This document shows positions 1-5,127 of a stretch of DNA of 10,324 nt, piece after piece. Position 1 is the stretch's first letter, and the number at the start of each line of letters is the position of its first letter. The stretch covers positions 1 to 10,324 of the forward strand of contig JAUQXU010000151.1 in the NCBI GenBank assembly GCA_030837935.1. Direction: 5' to 3'. The position numbers and the translations under genes were made by a program. The stretch comes from Candidatus Brocadia sp. GTDB lineage: Bacteria > Planctomycetota > Brocadiia > Brocadiales > Brocadiaceae. Below the pieces are notes generated by a model, which did no database searches, was not told the DNA's origin, and saw only the letters and a list, made by a program, of their open reading frames with translations.

Positions 1-409
1 TGAGCCCTTTTTGGGGATTCAAGGGAGACTTTTTTTGAATCCAGAGCACAATCTTCCCAATGGCATAAAGGCGCTGCTGCCCTTTTACACAAAAACCTTC
101 TTCTTCTAACCGTGCTGGGTAAGACGCATCGGCAGAGAAGAACAGATCAAAAGGCGCGCCCTGTTTTATCTGCGCAAAAAAATTGCCTGAAGAGCCATAA
201 GATACGCTGACTTGAATGCCAGGATTTGCCTGCTCAAAGGTATGGCAGACCTCATCCATGGCAAACTTTAAATCAGAGGCTGCTGCAATAAGGATTTTTT
301 CATCTGCACAACCAGTATTGTGAAAAGCTATCAATAAAAATAGTAACCAGGTTGCACATGCTATCGATATAAAACTCGTAACCCGTCTTTTAGGTATTTT
401 CAAACGCAT
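1..409 (-). CDS. modA: Molybdate/tungstate ABC transporter periplasmic binding protein ModA (partial, C-terminus off the window)
   Basis: This is the first 136 codons of a minus-strand gene that runs off the left edge. It should capture molybdate or tungstate in the periplasm and hand it to a ModBC permease, not visible here. The start at 409 is preceded by a strong AGGAGGAC ribosome binding site. The protein opens with a basic n-region and a hydrophobic segment (about residues 12-30) ending in NTGC, so it is either secreted or a lipoprotein with a poor lipobox. The mature part begins ILIAAASDLKFAMDE and contains VSYGSSGNFFAQI, GAPFDLFFSAD and, further on, GKIVLWI. These are the oxyanion-binding signatures of the ModA family. 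It starts 11 bp after the porin stop codon, so the two genes are almost certainly one operon. The family assignment is firm; the choice between molybdate and tungstate is not visible. Confidence 0.92.
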   Translation of the reverse strand, partial: MRLKIPKRRVTSFISIACATWLLFLLIAFHNTGCADEKILIAAASDLKFAMDEVCHTFEQANPGIQVSVSYGSSGNFFAQIKQGAPFDLFFSADASYPARLEEEGFCVKGQQRLYAIGKIVLWIQKKSPLNPQKGL

Positions 410-420
410 CGTGTCCTCCT

Positions 421-1896
421 CTAAAATATCATTTGATATTGTAATCTAAATCTGTTTTCGTTTTTATCTGTCTCTGTGGTCTCCGTTACGAAGTAACCCA
501 CGTCAGCCTGTATCTGTTGGCGATGCCCACGCATGTAATAATTGATGCCAACCGTATACTCCGTCTGAACATCATCCCGCAGATCCTCATCAGGATCAAG
601 CATGGAGTAACGGGCTGCAAGTTCCAGTTTTTTGGGCAGCACAAAATACCCTGCCTGTGTATAGAAACCGTCTGAAGTTATTGAATCACCATCATCCTCA
701 GGATCATTCTCCCTTATGTAATATTCACTATCCCACGTAAACCCTCTGTATCTCATACCCAGGTCAACGTTGCCGATTACTGAATCAGTATCCGCCAGCT
801 TTTTGTCTTTCTCCTTTCCATTATAGACGAATGATGCGCCAATTACGGCTTTAAAATTCTCTTCGTATTTCAGGTCGGTTTCATCCCAACCCGTTGCTAA
901 ATTATAAGAATGATACCATCCAAAAGGATAATATCGTGCGGTGAGCACATACAGGAGCTCATTGTCAATGTTTTCATCCCTTCCAAATGCTTTTGAGGAA
1001 TTCTGTCCAGCGCCTCGGAAAACGGCTGCGTGGTATTCCATATGACCATCAAACGGTTTTCCAAAGATATCCAGACCGTAGTCACGGTCCTGCTTAAAGG
1101 CATCGCTGGCAATGGACCTATCCTGGAGCAAGAGTTTAAAACCTGATGAATTCCATTGACGGTTGGCCGGTACCTTAAAATACCCTGTCTTTATACTGAA
1201 CGCTTCCTTGGCTTCCATGGGTGTCCACCAGATATAATAATCCCTCAGATTTACCTCAAAGCTGTCTGCGTCAATTTCCACGTTATAAAACAAATCCTTG
1301 CTATAGATATTACCGCCAAAGCACAGCCTTGCCCTGCGCACATCAATATCTGTTATATCTGCTTCATCAAAATCCTCATCCTTGTTCTTGTAGGTAAAGC
1401 GTGTCTGAAATCTAAAACCCACATTTAAGGAATATTTCCCGTCCCTTGTTTGAAAACCTATCGATGCCTTTTCCTTATCGGGCAGATAGTAGGCGTTAAC
1501 AGGTTCATATTTACCTGGTAAGCCTAATCCCAATTTTTCCCGCGCCTCATCCGACGCGAGGTAGTTTCCTACCTCCTGCCTTACCTCTTCTTTGATTTCT
1601 TCTTTCGCAGTTGCCACAGGTTTTTCACTTATAGTCTCAATACGGTTTTTCAAGTCTTTGATTTGCTCTTGCTGGCTTAACGCTAATGTCTCCATCTGTT
1701 TCATCATTTTCTGCTGTACTAAAAAGGACTCTTCCATCTGTTTTAATTGCATTTTCAAATCACCTACTTCACTTTCGGAAGCTTCCCTATTCGGAACAAC
1801 ATCCTGAGCAACTACATGCTGTGCTATACCATGGGTATATACAGTAAAAAATACTATAACCAGCGACAAACCATATGTAAACCACTTACATCGCAT
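421..1896 (-). CDS. OprO/OprP-type outer-membrane porin with N-terminal coiled coil
   Basis: This 491-residue protein has a signal peptide (hydrophobic residues about 8-25). A heptad-rich, Gln/Lys/Glu-rich stretch at about 41-105 probably forms a coiled coil, often trimeric in such porins. The rest is a beta-rich barrel from about residue 145, with alternating aromatic strands such as YSLNVGFRFQTRF and FYNVEIDADSFEVNLRDYY. It ends in Phe, the usual C-terminal signal for barrel assembly. This architecture fits the phosphate-selective porin O/P family, which makes anion-selective channels. The start at 1896 has a GGAGG site four bases upstream. The partner gene is modA, 11 bp downstream, and a ModE-type operator lies 20 bp upstream of the start. 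I therefore infer a channel for molybdate or tungstate across the outer membrane. The family is clear from pattern; the substrate is inference from context. Confidence 0.85.
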   Translation of the reverse strand: MRCKWFTYGLSLVIVFFTVYTHGIAQHVVAQDVVPNREASESEVGDLKMQLKQMEESFLVQQKMMKQMETLALSQQEQIKDLKNRIETISEKPVATAKEEIKEEVRQEVGNYLASDEAREKLGLGLPGKYEPVNAYYLPDKEKASIGFQTRDGKYSLNVGFRFQTRFTYKNKDEDFDEADITDIDVRRARLCFGGNIYSKDLFYNVEIDADSFEVNLRDYYIWWTPMEAKEAFSIKTGYFKVPANRQWNSSGFKLLLQDRSIASDAFKQDRDYGLDIFGKPFDGHMEYHAAVFRGAGQNSSKAFGRDENIDNELLYVLTARYYPFGWYHSYNLATGWDETDLKYEENFKAVIGASFVYNGKEKDKKLADTDSVIGNVDLGMRYRGFTWDSEYYIRENDPEDDGDSITSDGFYTQAGYFVLPKKLELAARYSMLDPDEDLRDDVQTEYTVGINYYMRGHRQQIQADVGYFVTETTETDKNENRFRLQYQMIF

Positions 1897-1915
1897 GCAT
1901 CCTCCTTTTTGTTAT

Positions 1916-1939
1916 CGCTATATCATTCACGACATAACG
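1916..1939. promoter_or_regulatory. Mo-box (ModE operator) in front of the porin-modA operon
   Basis: The 24-bp site has left half CGCTATAT and right half ACATAACG separated by eight bases. This has the form and spacing of the ModE operator known from the E. coli modABCD promoter (compared from memory). It lies between a possible -10 (1941-1946) and the porin ribosome binding site (1901-1905), so bound ModE would block transcription start. The site over the modE promoter matches it at 20 of 24 positions. Confidence 0.8.
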
Positions 1940-1940
1940 G

Positions 1941-1970
1941 ATATAAATAAAAACGGGCATGAGATTTTAA
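1941..1970 (-). promoter_or_regulatory. Candidate promoter for porin-modA (proximal copy)
   Basis: Read on the minus strand, TTAAAA (1970-1965) and TTATAT (1946-1941) are separated by 18 bp, a moderate sigma70-like match. The -10 region is conserved in the upstream duplicate and directly abuts the Mo-box, as expected for a ModE-repressed promoter. Support is mainly positional. Confidence 0.4.
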
Positions 1971-2054
1971 CGTAGCCTGCCCTATAAGGTATTTCAAACA
2001 ATAGAGACGAAAGCAACTTATCCTCGACTTCTCAAGTGTTCCTCCTTTCATTGT

Positions 2055-2078
2055 TGTTGTATCAATAATGACATAACG
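2055..2078. promoter_or_regulatory. Second, degenerate Mo-box in the upstream leader copy
   Basis: The right half ACATAACG is identical to the proximal Mo-box and the position within the duplicated unit is the same. The left half is TGTTGTAT, a weaker match to the CGTTATGT expected for a palindrome. A promoter-like pair flanks it on the minus strand: TTAAAT at 2108-2103 and TTATAT at 2085-2080, 17 bp apart. It may be a low-affinity or decaying operator. Confidence 0.5.
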
Positions 2079-2194
2079 CATATAAATAAAAATGGACCTC
2101 AGATTTAAAGAGACCCGCCCTTACAAGATATTTCAAACGATATACCCGAAAACAACGTATCCTCGACCATGCACATCTCCACATGCCCTCCATG

Positions 2195-2602
2195 CTAGAT
2201 TTCCTTCGATAATATCAATTCCGTTGATTTTACAATTGCCGTGACCTCATCACCACAGCGAATATCCAAGTCTTTTAAGGATGTGTTCGTAATAATGGCA
2301 TGGAGCATATCACCCTGAGATTCCACAAGAATCTTAGATAATATATCTCCCTGAATAATCTGTCTTACAACTCCCTTAGCCCTGTTCCTTGCACTCAGCA
2401 TCCCCGAAAAGGATTTTGCAAGCATGATATCCGTACCCTTAATGAGCGCAGAAATCGTATCACCCACCGAAAGGTGCATATCCTCACTGGAAGCCCTTGT
2501 AATGATGACGCTCAAAGGTATCTCCTTCCATAGGATTTGGACGTGGGCATGGATCTGCCCTTGAGTTATATTGACAATTGTTCCGCAAAGTCTATTTGCC
2601 AT
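2195..2602 (-). CDS. Di-Mop (tandem TOBE) molybdate/tungstate-binding protein
   Basis: This 135-residue protein is two consecutive Mop domains, residues about 1-64 and 68-135. Both halves carry the pattern of a GxV opening strand, a central I/V-rich strand ending in IIT, a GD turn (GDTISALIK and GDEVTAIVK) and a final strand ending in LAKS or LSKE. The second starts SARNRAKGVV, the signature of Mop domains. Such proteins are small cytoplasmic molybdate/tungstate binders or sensors. The same two-domain unit forms the C-terminal half of full-length ModE. The start at 2602 fits the domain edge, though no clear Shine-Dalgarno precedes it. It lies between modE (323 bp upstream) and the porin. It could be a storage protein (ModG-like) or the detached sensor half of the neighbouring ModE; sequence alone does not decide. 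Confidence 0.85.
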   Translation of the reverse strand: MANRLCGTIVNITQGQIHAHVQILWKEIPLSVIITRASSEDMHLSVGDTISALIKGTDIMLAKSFSGMLSARNRAKGVVRQIIQGDILSKILVESQGDMLHAIITNTSLKDLDIRCGDEVTAIVKSTELILSKEI

Positions 2603-2645
2603 GTACGATTAGCGTAGGGTTTGAGATAAAACAAAGACAAAAAAT

Positions 2646-2673
2646 ATAGTAAACGTGAAAAAAGAGTTGTCAC
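2646..2673 (-). promoter_or_regulatory. Candidate promoter of the di-Mop gene
   Basis: On the minus strand GTGACA (2673-2668) and TACTAT (2651-2646) are separated by 16 bp, with transcription expected to start near 2639. The -35 hexamer is the outer end of the neighbouring REP-like repeat. No Mo-box is visible nearby, so this gene might not be under ModE control. Confidence 0.35.
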
Positions 2674-2736
2674 TGCGAGAACATTAGCTGGAAGCAATCT
2701 CGAAGGTGGGATTGCCTCGCTCCGCTCGCAATAACA
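2668..2736. repeat. REP-like palindromic repeat
   Basis: Nested inverted arms are visible. TGTCACTGCGAG (2668-2679) pairs with CTCGCAATAACA (2725-2736) at 10 of 12 positions, and GAAGCAATC (2691-2699) pairs with GATTGCCTC (2710-2718) at 8 of 9. The GCGAG and GAAGCAATCTC words are typical of a repeat family scattered between genes in many environmental genomes. Confidence 0.75.
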
Positions 2737-2853
2737 CGTATATGCCAACTTCTTTAATCGTTTACTACTACAGATTTTATATGAATTTCTTGAATTTCCT
2801 TAATATCACGTGGTAAACCGCCCATTCATTGTTCGATTGAGATCAAGACGAAG

Positions 2854-2893
2854 TCCCCTCCTTACAAAGGAGGGGATAAAGGGGAGGTTAAAA
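2854..2893. repeat. C-rich/G-rich hairpin repeat, copy 1
   Basis: TCCCCTCCTT and AAGGAGGGGA form a perfect 10-bp inverted repeat around a 3-base loop (2854-2876). TAAAGGGGAGGTTAAAA follows. The same layout, a hairpin followed by a G-rich strand and GTT, recurs at 4836-4872. This suggests one dispersed repeat family. Confidence 0.7.
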
Positions 2894-2925
2894 AATCCAG
2901 AAGAATTCTCCCTGATATTGAACAA

Positions 2926-3267
2926 CTACTGTTTCTTAGTCTCAAAAATACGTTCGAATTCCTTTTCCATCAACGAGGTCATCCTATCTGTGTACTTTTG
3001 GTATTTCAAGATCAGGCCCTTTGCTTCTAGTGTCAGGGTTGCCCCGCCTCCGCCCTTTCCCCCTGTGGTAACCTCCAGTAATTTTATCCCTAACGCCTTC
3101 TCCGTGGCCTTGATCTTTCCCCAGGCAGCCCGATACGACATACCCAGTTCCTTCGCCGCCGCATTCAAAGAGCCTAAACGGTCTACCGCATCCAGCAACA
3201 TCCTCCTTCCCTCGGCAAAGGCCACTCCGTCATTCTCTTCTAACCATATCTTGAATTTTATTTTCAT
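2926..3267 (-). CDS. modE: ModE-family winged-helix regulator lacking the Mop ligand domain
   Basis: This 113-residue protein is only the DNA-binding half of ModE. Residues about 20-60 form the helix-turn-helix (GSLNAAAKELGMSYRAAWGK), followed by the glycine-rich wing TGGKGGGGATLT (68-79) that is diagnostic of ModE. A C-terminal helix (about 81-105) probably dimerises. Full-length ModE is about 260 residues and carries two Mop domains; here those are absent but encoded as a separate gene just downstream on the same strand. A Mo-box overlaps its own promoter, so negative autoregulation is likely. The start at 3267 lies only about 11 bases after the predicted transcription start and has no Shine-Dalgarno, so the message may be nearly leaderless. 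The family call is confident; how it senses metal is not visible. Confidence 0.9.
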   Translation of the reverse strand: MKIKFKIWLEENDGVAFAEGRRMLLDAVDRLGSLNAAAKELGMSYRAAWGKIKATEKALGIKLLEVTTGGKGGGGATLTLEAKGLILKYQKYTDRMTSLMEKEFERIFETKKQ

Positions 3268-3283
3268 AAAGGTATTGTTTGGG

Positions 3284-3307
3284 CATTATGCCCTAAATGA
3301 TATAGCG
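3284..3307. promoter_or_regulatory. Mo-box (ModE operator) over the modE promoter
   Basis: Read on the minus strand the halves are CGCTATAT and GCATAATG with eight bases between, matching the porin Mo-box at 20 of 24 positions. The site covers the -10 hexamer and nearly the whole spacer of the modE promoter, so occupancy would shut modE transcription. A short palindrome GGGCAT-T-ATGCCC (3281-3293) overlaps its right end. Confidence 0.75.
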
Positions 3308-3314
3308 CTGTCAA
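3285..3314 (-). promoter_or_regulatory. modE promoter
   Basis: On the minus strand a perfect TTGACA (3314-3309) is followed after 18 bp by CATAAT (3290-3285). Transcription should start near 3278, about 11 bases before the modE start codon. The overlap with the Mo-box supports its reality. Confidence 0.7.
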
Positions 3315-3337
3315 GAAAAAATATCCCCATTATTTCA

Positions 3338-3365
3338 TTGACACTACTCCTGTTGATTATATATT
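3338..3365 (+). promoter_or_regulatory. Promoter of the broken antitoxin-like gene
   Basis: TTGACA (3338-3343) and TATATT (3360-3365) are separated by 16 bp, facing away from the modE promoter. An AGGAGGTG ribosome binding site (3389-3396) and ATG (3401) follow, so the expression signals look intact although the gene is not. Confidence 0.6.
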
Positions 3366-3400
3366 ACACATATAAATAGTGTGTAATTAGGAGGTGTAAT
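3363..3400. promoter_or_regulatory. Operator-like repeats before the antitoxin-like gene
   Basis: The heptamer GTGTAAT occurs at 3381-3387 and 3394-3400, and its complement ATTACAC at 3363-3369. The first two form an inverted repeat around 11 AT-rich bases, and the third overlaps the ribosome binding site. Ribbon-helix-helix antitoxins usually bind such repeats in their own promoter; this use here is inference. Confidence 0.45.
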
Positions 3401-3573
3401 ATGGTAAGGATAAATGTTATTTTCTCCGAAGATACTCTGGTAAAAATAGATGCCATTGCAAAGGTCAGAAAGTAGCGAGAGTCACACAAATGAAAAAATT
3501 AGAAAGCAAACCATTTGTTACAGCTGACTACAAATTCACCAGGCGCGAAAAAGGTTTTAAAAAACATCGTTAA
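3401..3573 (+). pseudogene. Frameshifted CopG/ribbon-helix-helix antitoxin-like gene
   Basis: The frame from 3401 encodes 24 residues (MVRINVIFSEDTLVKIDAIA, then KVRK) and stops at 3475. This start is typical of ribbon-helix-helix antitoxins: a short strand, then the SEDTL turn and the first helix. A different frame, open to the stop at 3571-3573, encodes a basic tail with FVTADYKFTRREKG, resembling the C-terminal end of such small antitoxins. The simplest reading is one gene broken by an indel around 3470-3490. The promoter, ribosome binding site and operator-like repeats remain. No toxin gene is seen downstream before the opposite-strand lipoprotein gene. The N-terminal match is fairly good; the link with the C-terminal piece is less sure. 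Confidence 0.5.
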
Positions 3574-3608
3574 TTTAACTGAAATTTAAACCTCTCCCTC
3601 TTTTCTGA

Positions 3609-4730
3609 CTAATGACCGGGAGCTGCCAGAAAGCCGGGATGAAACCGATAGATATAATAGGGTCGGCACTTCTTAATCTGCCCTGAAGATTTCATCATAA
3701 CATCCTGAAGGGCACTGTCGGTAAGATAAAGCGCTCCATCAGGTCCGAAACTAAAACCATCAGACCAGCGAAGTTTTTTAGGATCCTTAAATAATGTCTG
3801 GAGTTTGCCTGCCTGATCAATCCTGTGGATGGCAGCATTCTCCATGTCGGTAATATAGATATTCCCGGCATCATCCGTGGTAATGCCATCGCTCATCGTT
3901 ATATCTGCAAACTTCTCTACCCGTACTCCTAATTCTTTTTCCGATAAAGTTTCGTTGTTTAATGCTGATACTTCGATACGATAAAGAACACCACCATTCA
4001 GAGGCGCATAATAAAGCCACCGATTATCACGGCTTAAGGCAATGGAATCCACACCGAATTTCGGTTTAAAAATGCCTAAAATTTGCAAAGGCTTGCCATG
4101 AATGTGAACTGCATAAGGACCATTTCTTACCGAAGGGTGCTTTTTTAATAAACGCCGGGCTTTTTTCTTTTCAACGTCATACACAATAATGGCCTGGTTT
4201 TGTGCCAGGGCGCTGGTATCCGCAATGTATATTTTCTTCCCATCGGCATCAACCTGGAAATCATTGAGCATAGAACCAAGACCCGCAATATTTCGGGGAA
4301 ATTGAAATTCGTGTACCAATTGATTTGAATGTAAATCAAAGGCATGCAGCCTGACACCGCAAAACCCATAAGAACCATAATCCAATACCCACAAACGGTT
4401 TTGCCTATCAATTCGCAGAGAAAGAGGCGAAGTAAACTGCTCCTCCTGAGCGAGCTTATCAGGATAGGGTACCACATGATTCAATACCAGTTCGGCGATA
4501 TCAATAGGCGCCTTGCCGGCAGGGTGAAAACTAAAAAAGACCCTTCCCTCTCGAGAGACTGCTATGTTTCCGGGAGGATAATCAAGCTCAGTGTAGATTT
4601 CCAGGTCTTTTTCGGCAGAAAAAAGGGGCTGGGTGGAACGATCTTCAAGTTTATCACCAAAAAATGTGAAGGCACAGCCGTTGAAAAGAAGGACAGTCAA
4701 TAGAAGAAGTATTTGTGGCCGTATTTTCAT
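3609..4730 (-). CDS. MRJP/yellow-type beta-propeller lipoprotein
   Basis: From the ATG at 4730 this is a 373-residue protein with a lipoprotein-like signal: MKIRPQ, a leucine-rich core and Cys19. The remainder resembles the major royal jelly/yellow family of beta-propellers. Visible family-like segments are SLRIDRQNRLWVLDYG, YDVEKKKARR, WLYYAPLNGGVLYRI, GNIYITDMENAAIHRI and LRWSDGFSFGPDGALYLTD. Bacterial members are often annotated as gluconolactonase- or SMP-30-like, but no enzymatic activity can be read from this sequence. Start choice is uncertain: an in-frame TTG at 4772 has AAGGAG seven bases upstream and would add 14 residues before the signal, whereas the ATG has no good ribosome binding site but gives a normal signal peptide. 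It is apparently monocistronic, with no functional link to its neighbours. Confidence 0.75.
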   Translation of the reverse strand: MKIRPQILLLLTVLLFNGCAFTFFGDKLEDRSTQPLFSAEKDLEIYTELDYPPGNIAVSREGRVFFSFHPAGKAPIDIAELVLNHVVPYPDKLAQEEQFTSPLSLRIDRQNRLWVLDYGSYGFCGVRLHAFDLHSNQLVHEFQFPRNIAGLGSMLNDFQVDADGKKIYIADTSALAQNQAIIVYDVEKKKARRLLKKHPSVRNGPYAVHIHGKPLQILGIFKPKFGVDSIALSRDNRWLYYAPLNGGVLYRIEVSALNNETLSEKELGVRVEKFADITMSDGITTDDAGNIYITDMENAAIHRIDQAGKLQTLFKDPKKLRWSDGFSFGPDGALYLTDSALQDVMMKSSGQIKKCRPYYIYRFHPGFLAAPGH

Positions 4731-4835
4731 GTCTTTGTTTTTAGAGGATATCATACCACAGGAAAGCCGCAACCAAATTCTCCTTAAAACACTTATCTTT
4801 ACCCACATTTTCGTCTGGACGCAGTGAATTATAAA

Positions 4836-4872
4836 TCCCCCTTAAAAAAGGGGGTGAAGGGGGTTGTAAAAA
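4836..4872. repeat. C-rich/G-rich hairpin repeat, copy 2
   Basis: CCCCCTT and AAGGGGG (4837-4843 and 4848-4854) form a perfect 7-bp stem, followed by TGAAGGGGGTTGTAAAAA. The layout and orientation equal the copy at 2854-2893, and the flanking words differ by a few bases. Confidence 0.65.
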
Positions 4873-4902
4873 ACTTGTAAAACATGCCTTCATGAAACTC
4901 GT

Positions 4903-4918
4903 CCTCGCGAAAGCGGGG
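4903..4918. repeat. Short GAAA-loop hairpin repeat
   Basis: CCTCGC-GAAA-GCGGGG folds into a six-pair stem (one G-U) with a GNRA loop. It is part of a TCCTCGCGAAAGCGGGGGA word that resembles dispersed repeats based on CGCGAAAGCG. No T-run follows, so it is unlikely to be a terminator. Confidence 0.45.
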
Positions 4919-4983
4919 GATGGGGAAAAGATGTTTTTATAAGGTAATATTATAGTTAATTTTCGCTCTGGATAAATAAAATA

Positions 4984-5013
4984 TAGTGAAATATTTTGTA
5001 ATTATGGTATAAA
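4984..5013 (+). promoter_or_regulatory. Weak candidate promoter for the restriction-modification pair
   Basis: TAGTGA (4984-4989) and TATAAA (5008-5013) are 18 bp apart in a very AT-rich stretch. The -10 is good and the -35 poor. It would give a leader of about 108 bases containing the palindrome at 5034-5063. Confidence 0.3.
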
Positions 5014-5033
5014 ATAAACAAAATTCGTGAGCT

Positions 5034-5063
5034 TTATTATATGCCCAAATAGCCGTATAATAA
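5034..5063. promoter_or_regulatory. Palindrome upstream of the restriction genes
   Basis: TTATTATATG (5034-5043) and CGTATAATAA (5054-5063) are inverted repeats at 9 of 10 positions around a 10-base loop. It lies in the presumed leader of the endonuclease gene and could be an operator or an RNA hairpin. No controller-protein gene is visible nearby. Confidence 0.35.
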
Positions 5064-5127
5064 GACAGCTATCAGTACGCCTAATTCATTTTGGAACTAA
5101 TGATGAACAGAAAAGACTAAAAAGCAA

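Larger units (their letters stand above)
1901..2167. repeat. Imperfect tandem duplication of the porin promoter-operator leader (two copies of about 128 bp)
   Basis: Positions 1901-2028 and 2041-2167 are diverged copies of one sequence, offset by about 140 bp. Both begin with CCTCCTTT (a ribosome binding site on the minus strand) and share GACATAACG, then ATATAAATAAAAA, then a TATTTCAAAC block, and end in CCTCGAC. On the minus strand each copy therefore carries promoter-like bases, a Mo-box half and a Shine-Dalgarno. Only the downstream copy is followed by a gene. After the outer copy's Shine-Dalgarno the frame opening at the TTG beyond AACAC stops after five codons. This looks like a past duplication of the leader, perhaps of leader plus gene with later loss of the extra gene. 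Confidence 0.85.
2603..2925. other. Intergenic stretch between modE and the di-Mop gene
   Basis: No credible coding frame is seen here. It holds two hairpin repeats of different families (2668-2736 and 2854-2893), and a candidate promoter for the di-Mop gene (2646-2673). The 2603-2645 part would be the leader of that gene and has no obvious ribosome binding site. Confidence 0.6.
4731..5127. other. Intergenic stretch between divergent lipoprotein and restriction genes
   Basis: No convincing gene is seen. It contains the upstream in-frame extension of the lipoprotein gene, a copy of the C-rich hairpin repeat (4836-4872), a GAAA-loop hairpin (4903-4918), a weak AT-rich promoter (4984-5013) and a 10-bp-arm palindrome (5034-5063) ahead of the endonuclease gene. 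Confidence 0.6.

Noticed and set aside
2041..2048. A real gene behind the second Shine-Dalgarno in the porin leader
   Set aside because: The frame opening after it (TTG) stops after five codons and no other start gives a protein before the proximal leader copy.
2566..2748. 60-codon minus-strand frame upstream of the di-Mop gene
   Set aside because: It runs through a REP-like repeat, lacks a ribosome binding site and shows no protein-like pattern.
3281..3293. GGGCAT-T-ATGCCC as an operator for a second regulator
   Set aside because: It overlaps the right half of the Mo-box and the -10 hexamer, which already explain its conservation-like look.
2810..3379. 189-codon plus-strand frame opposite modE
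   Set aside because: It is antisense to a clear ModE protein, begins in a repeat and has a low-complexity translation with runs such as PPPPFPP mirroring the glycine-rich wing.
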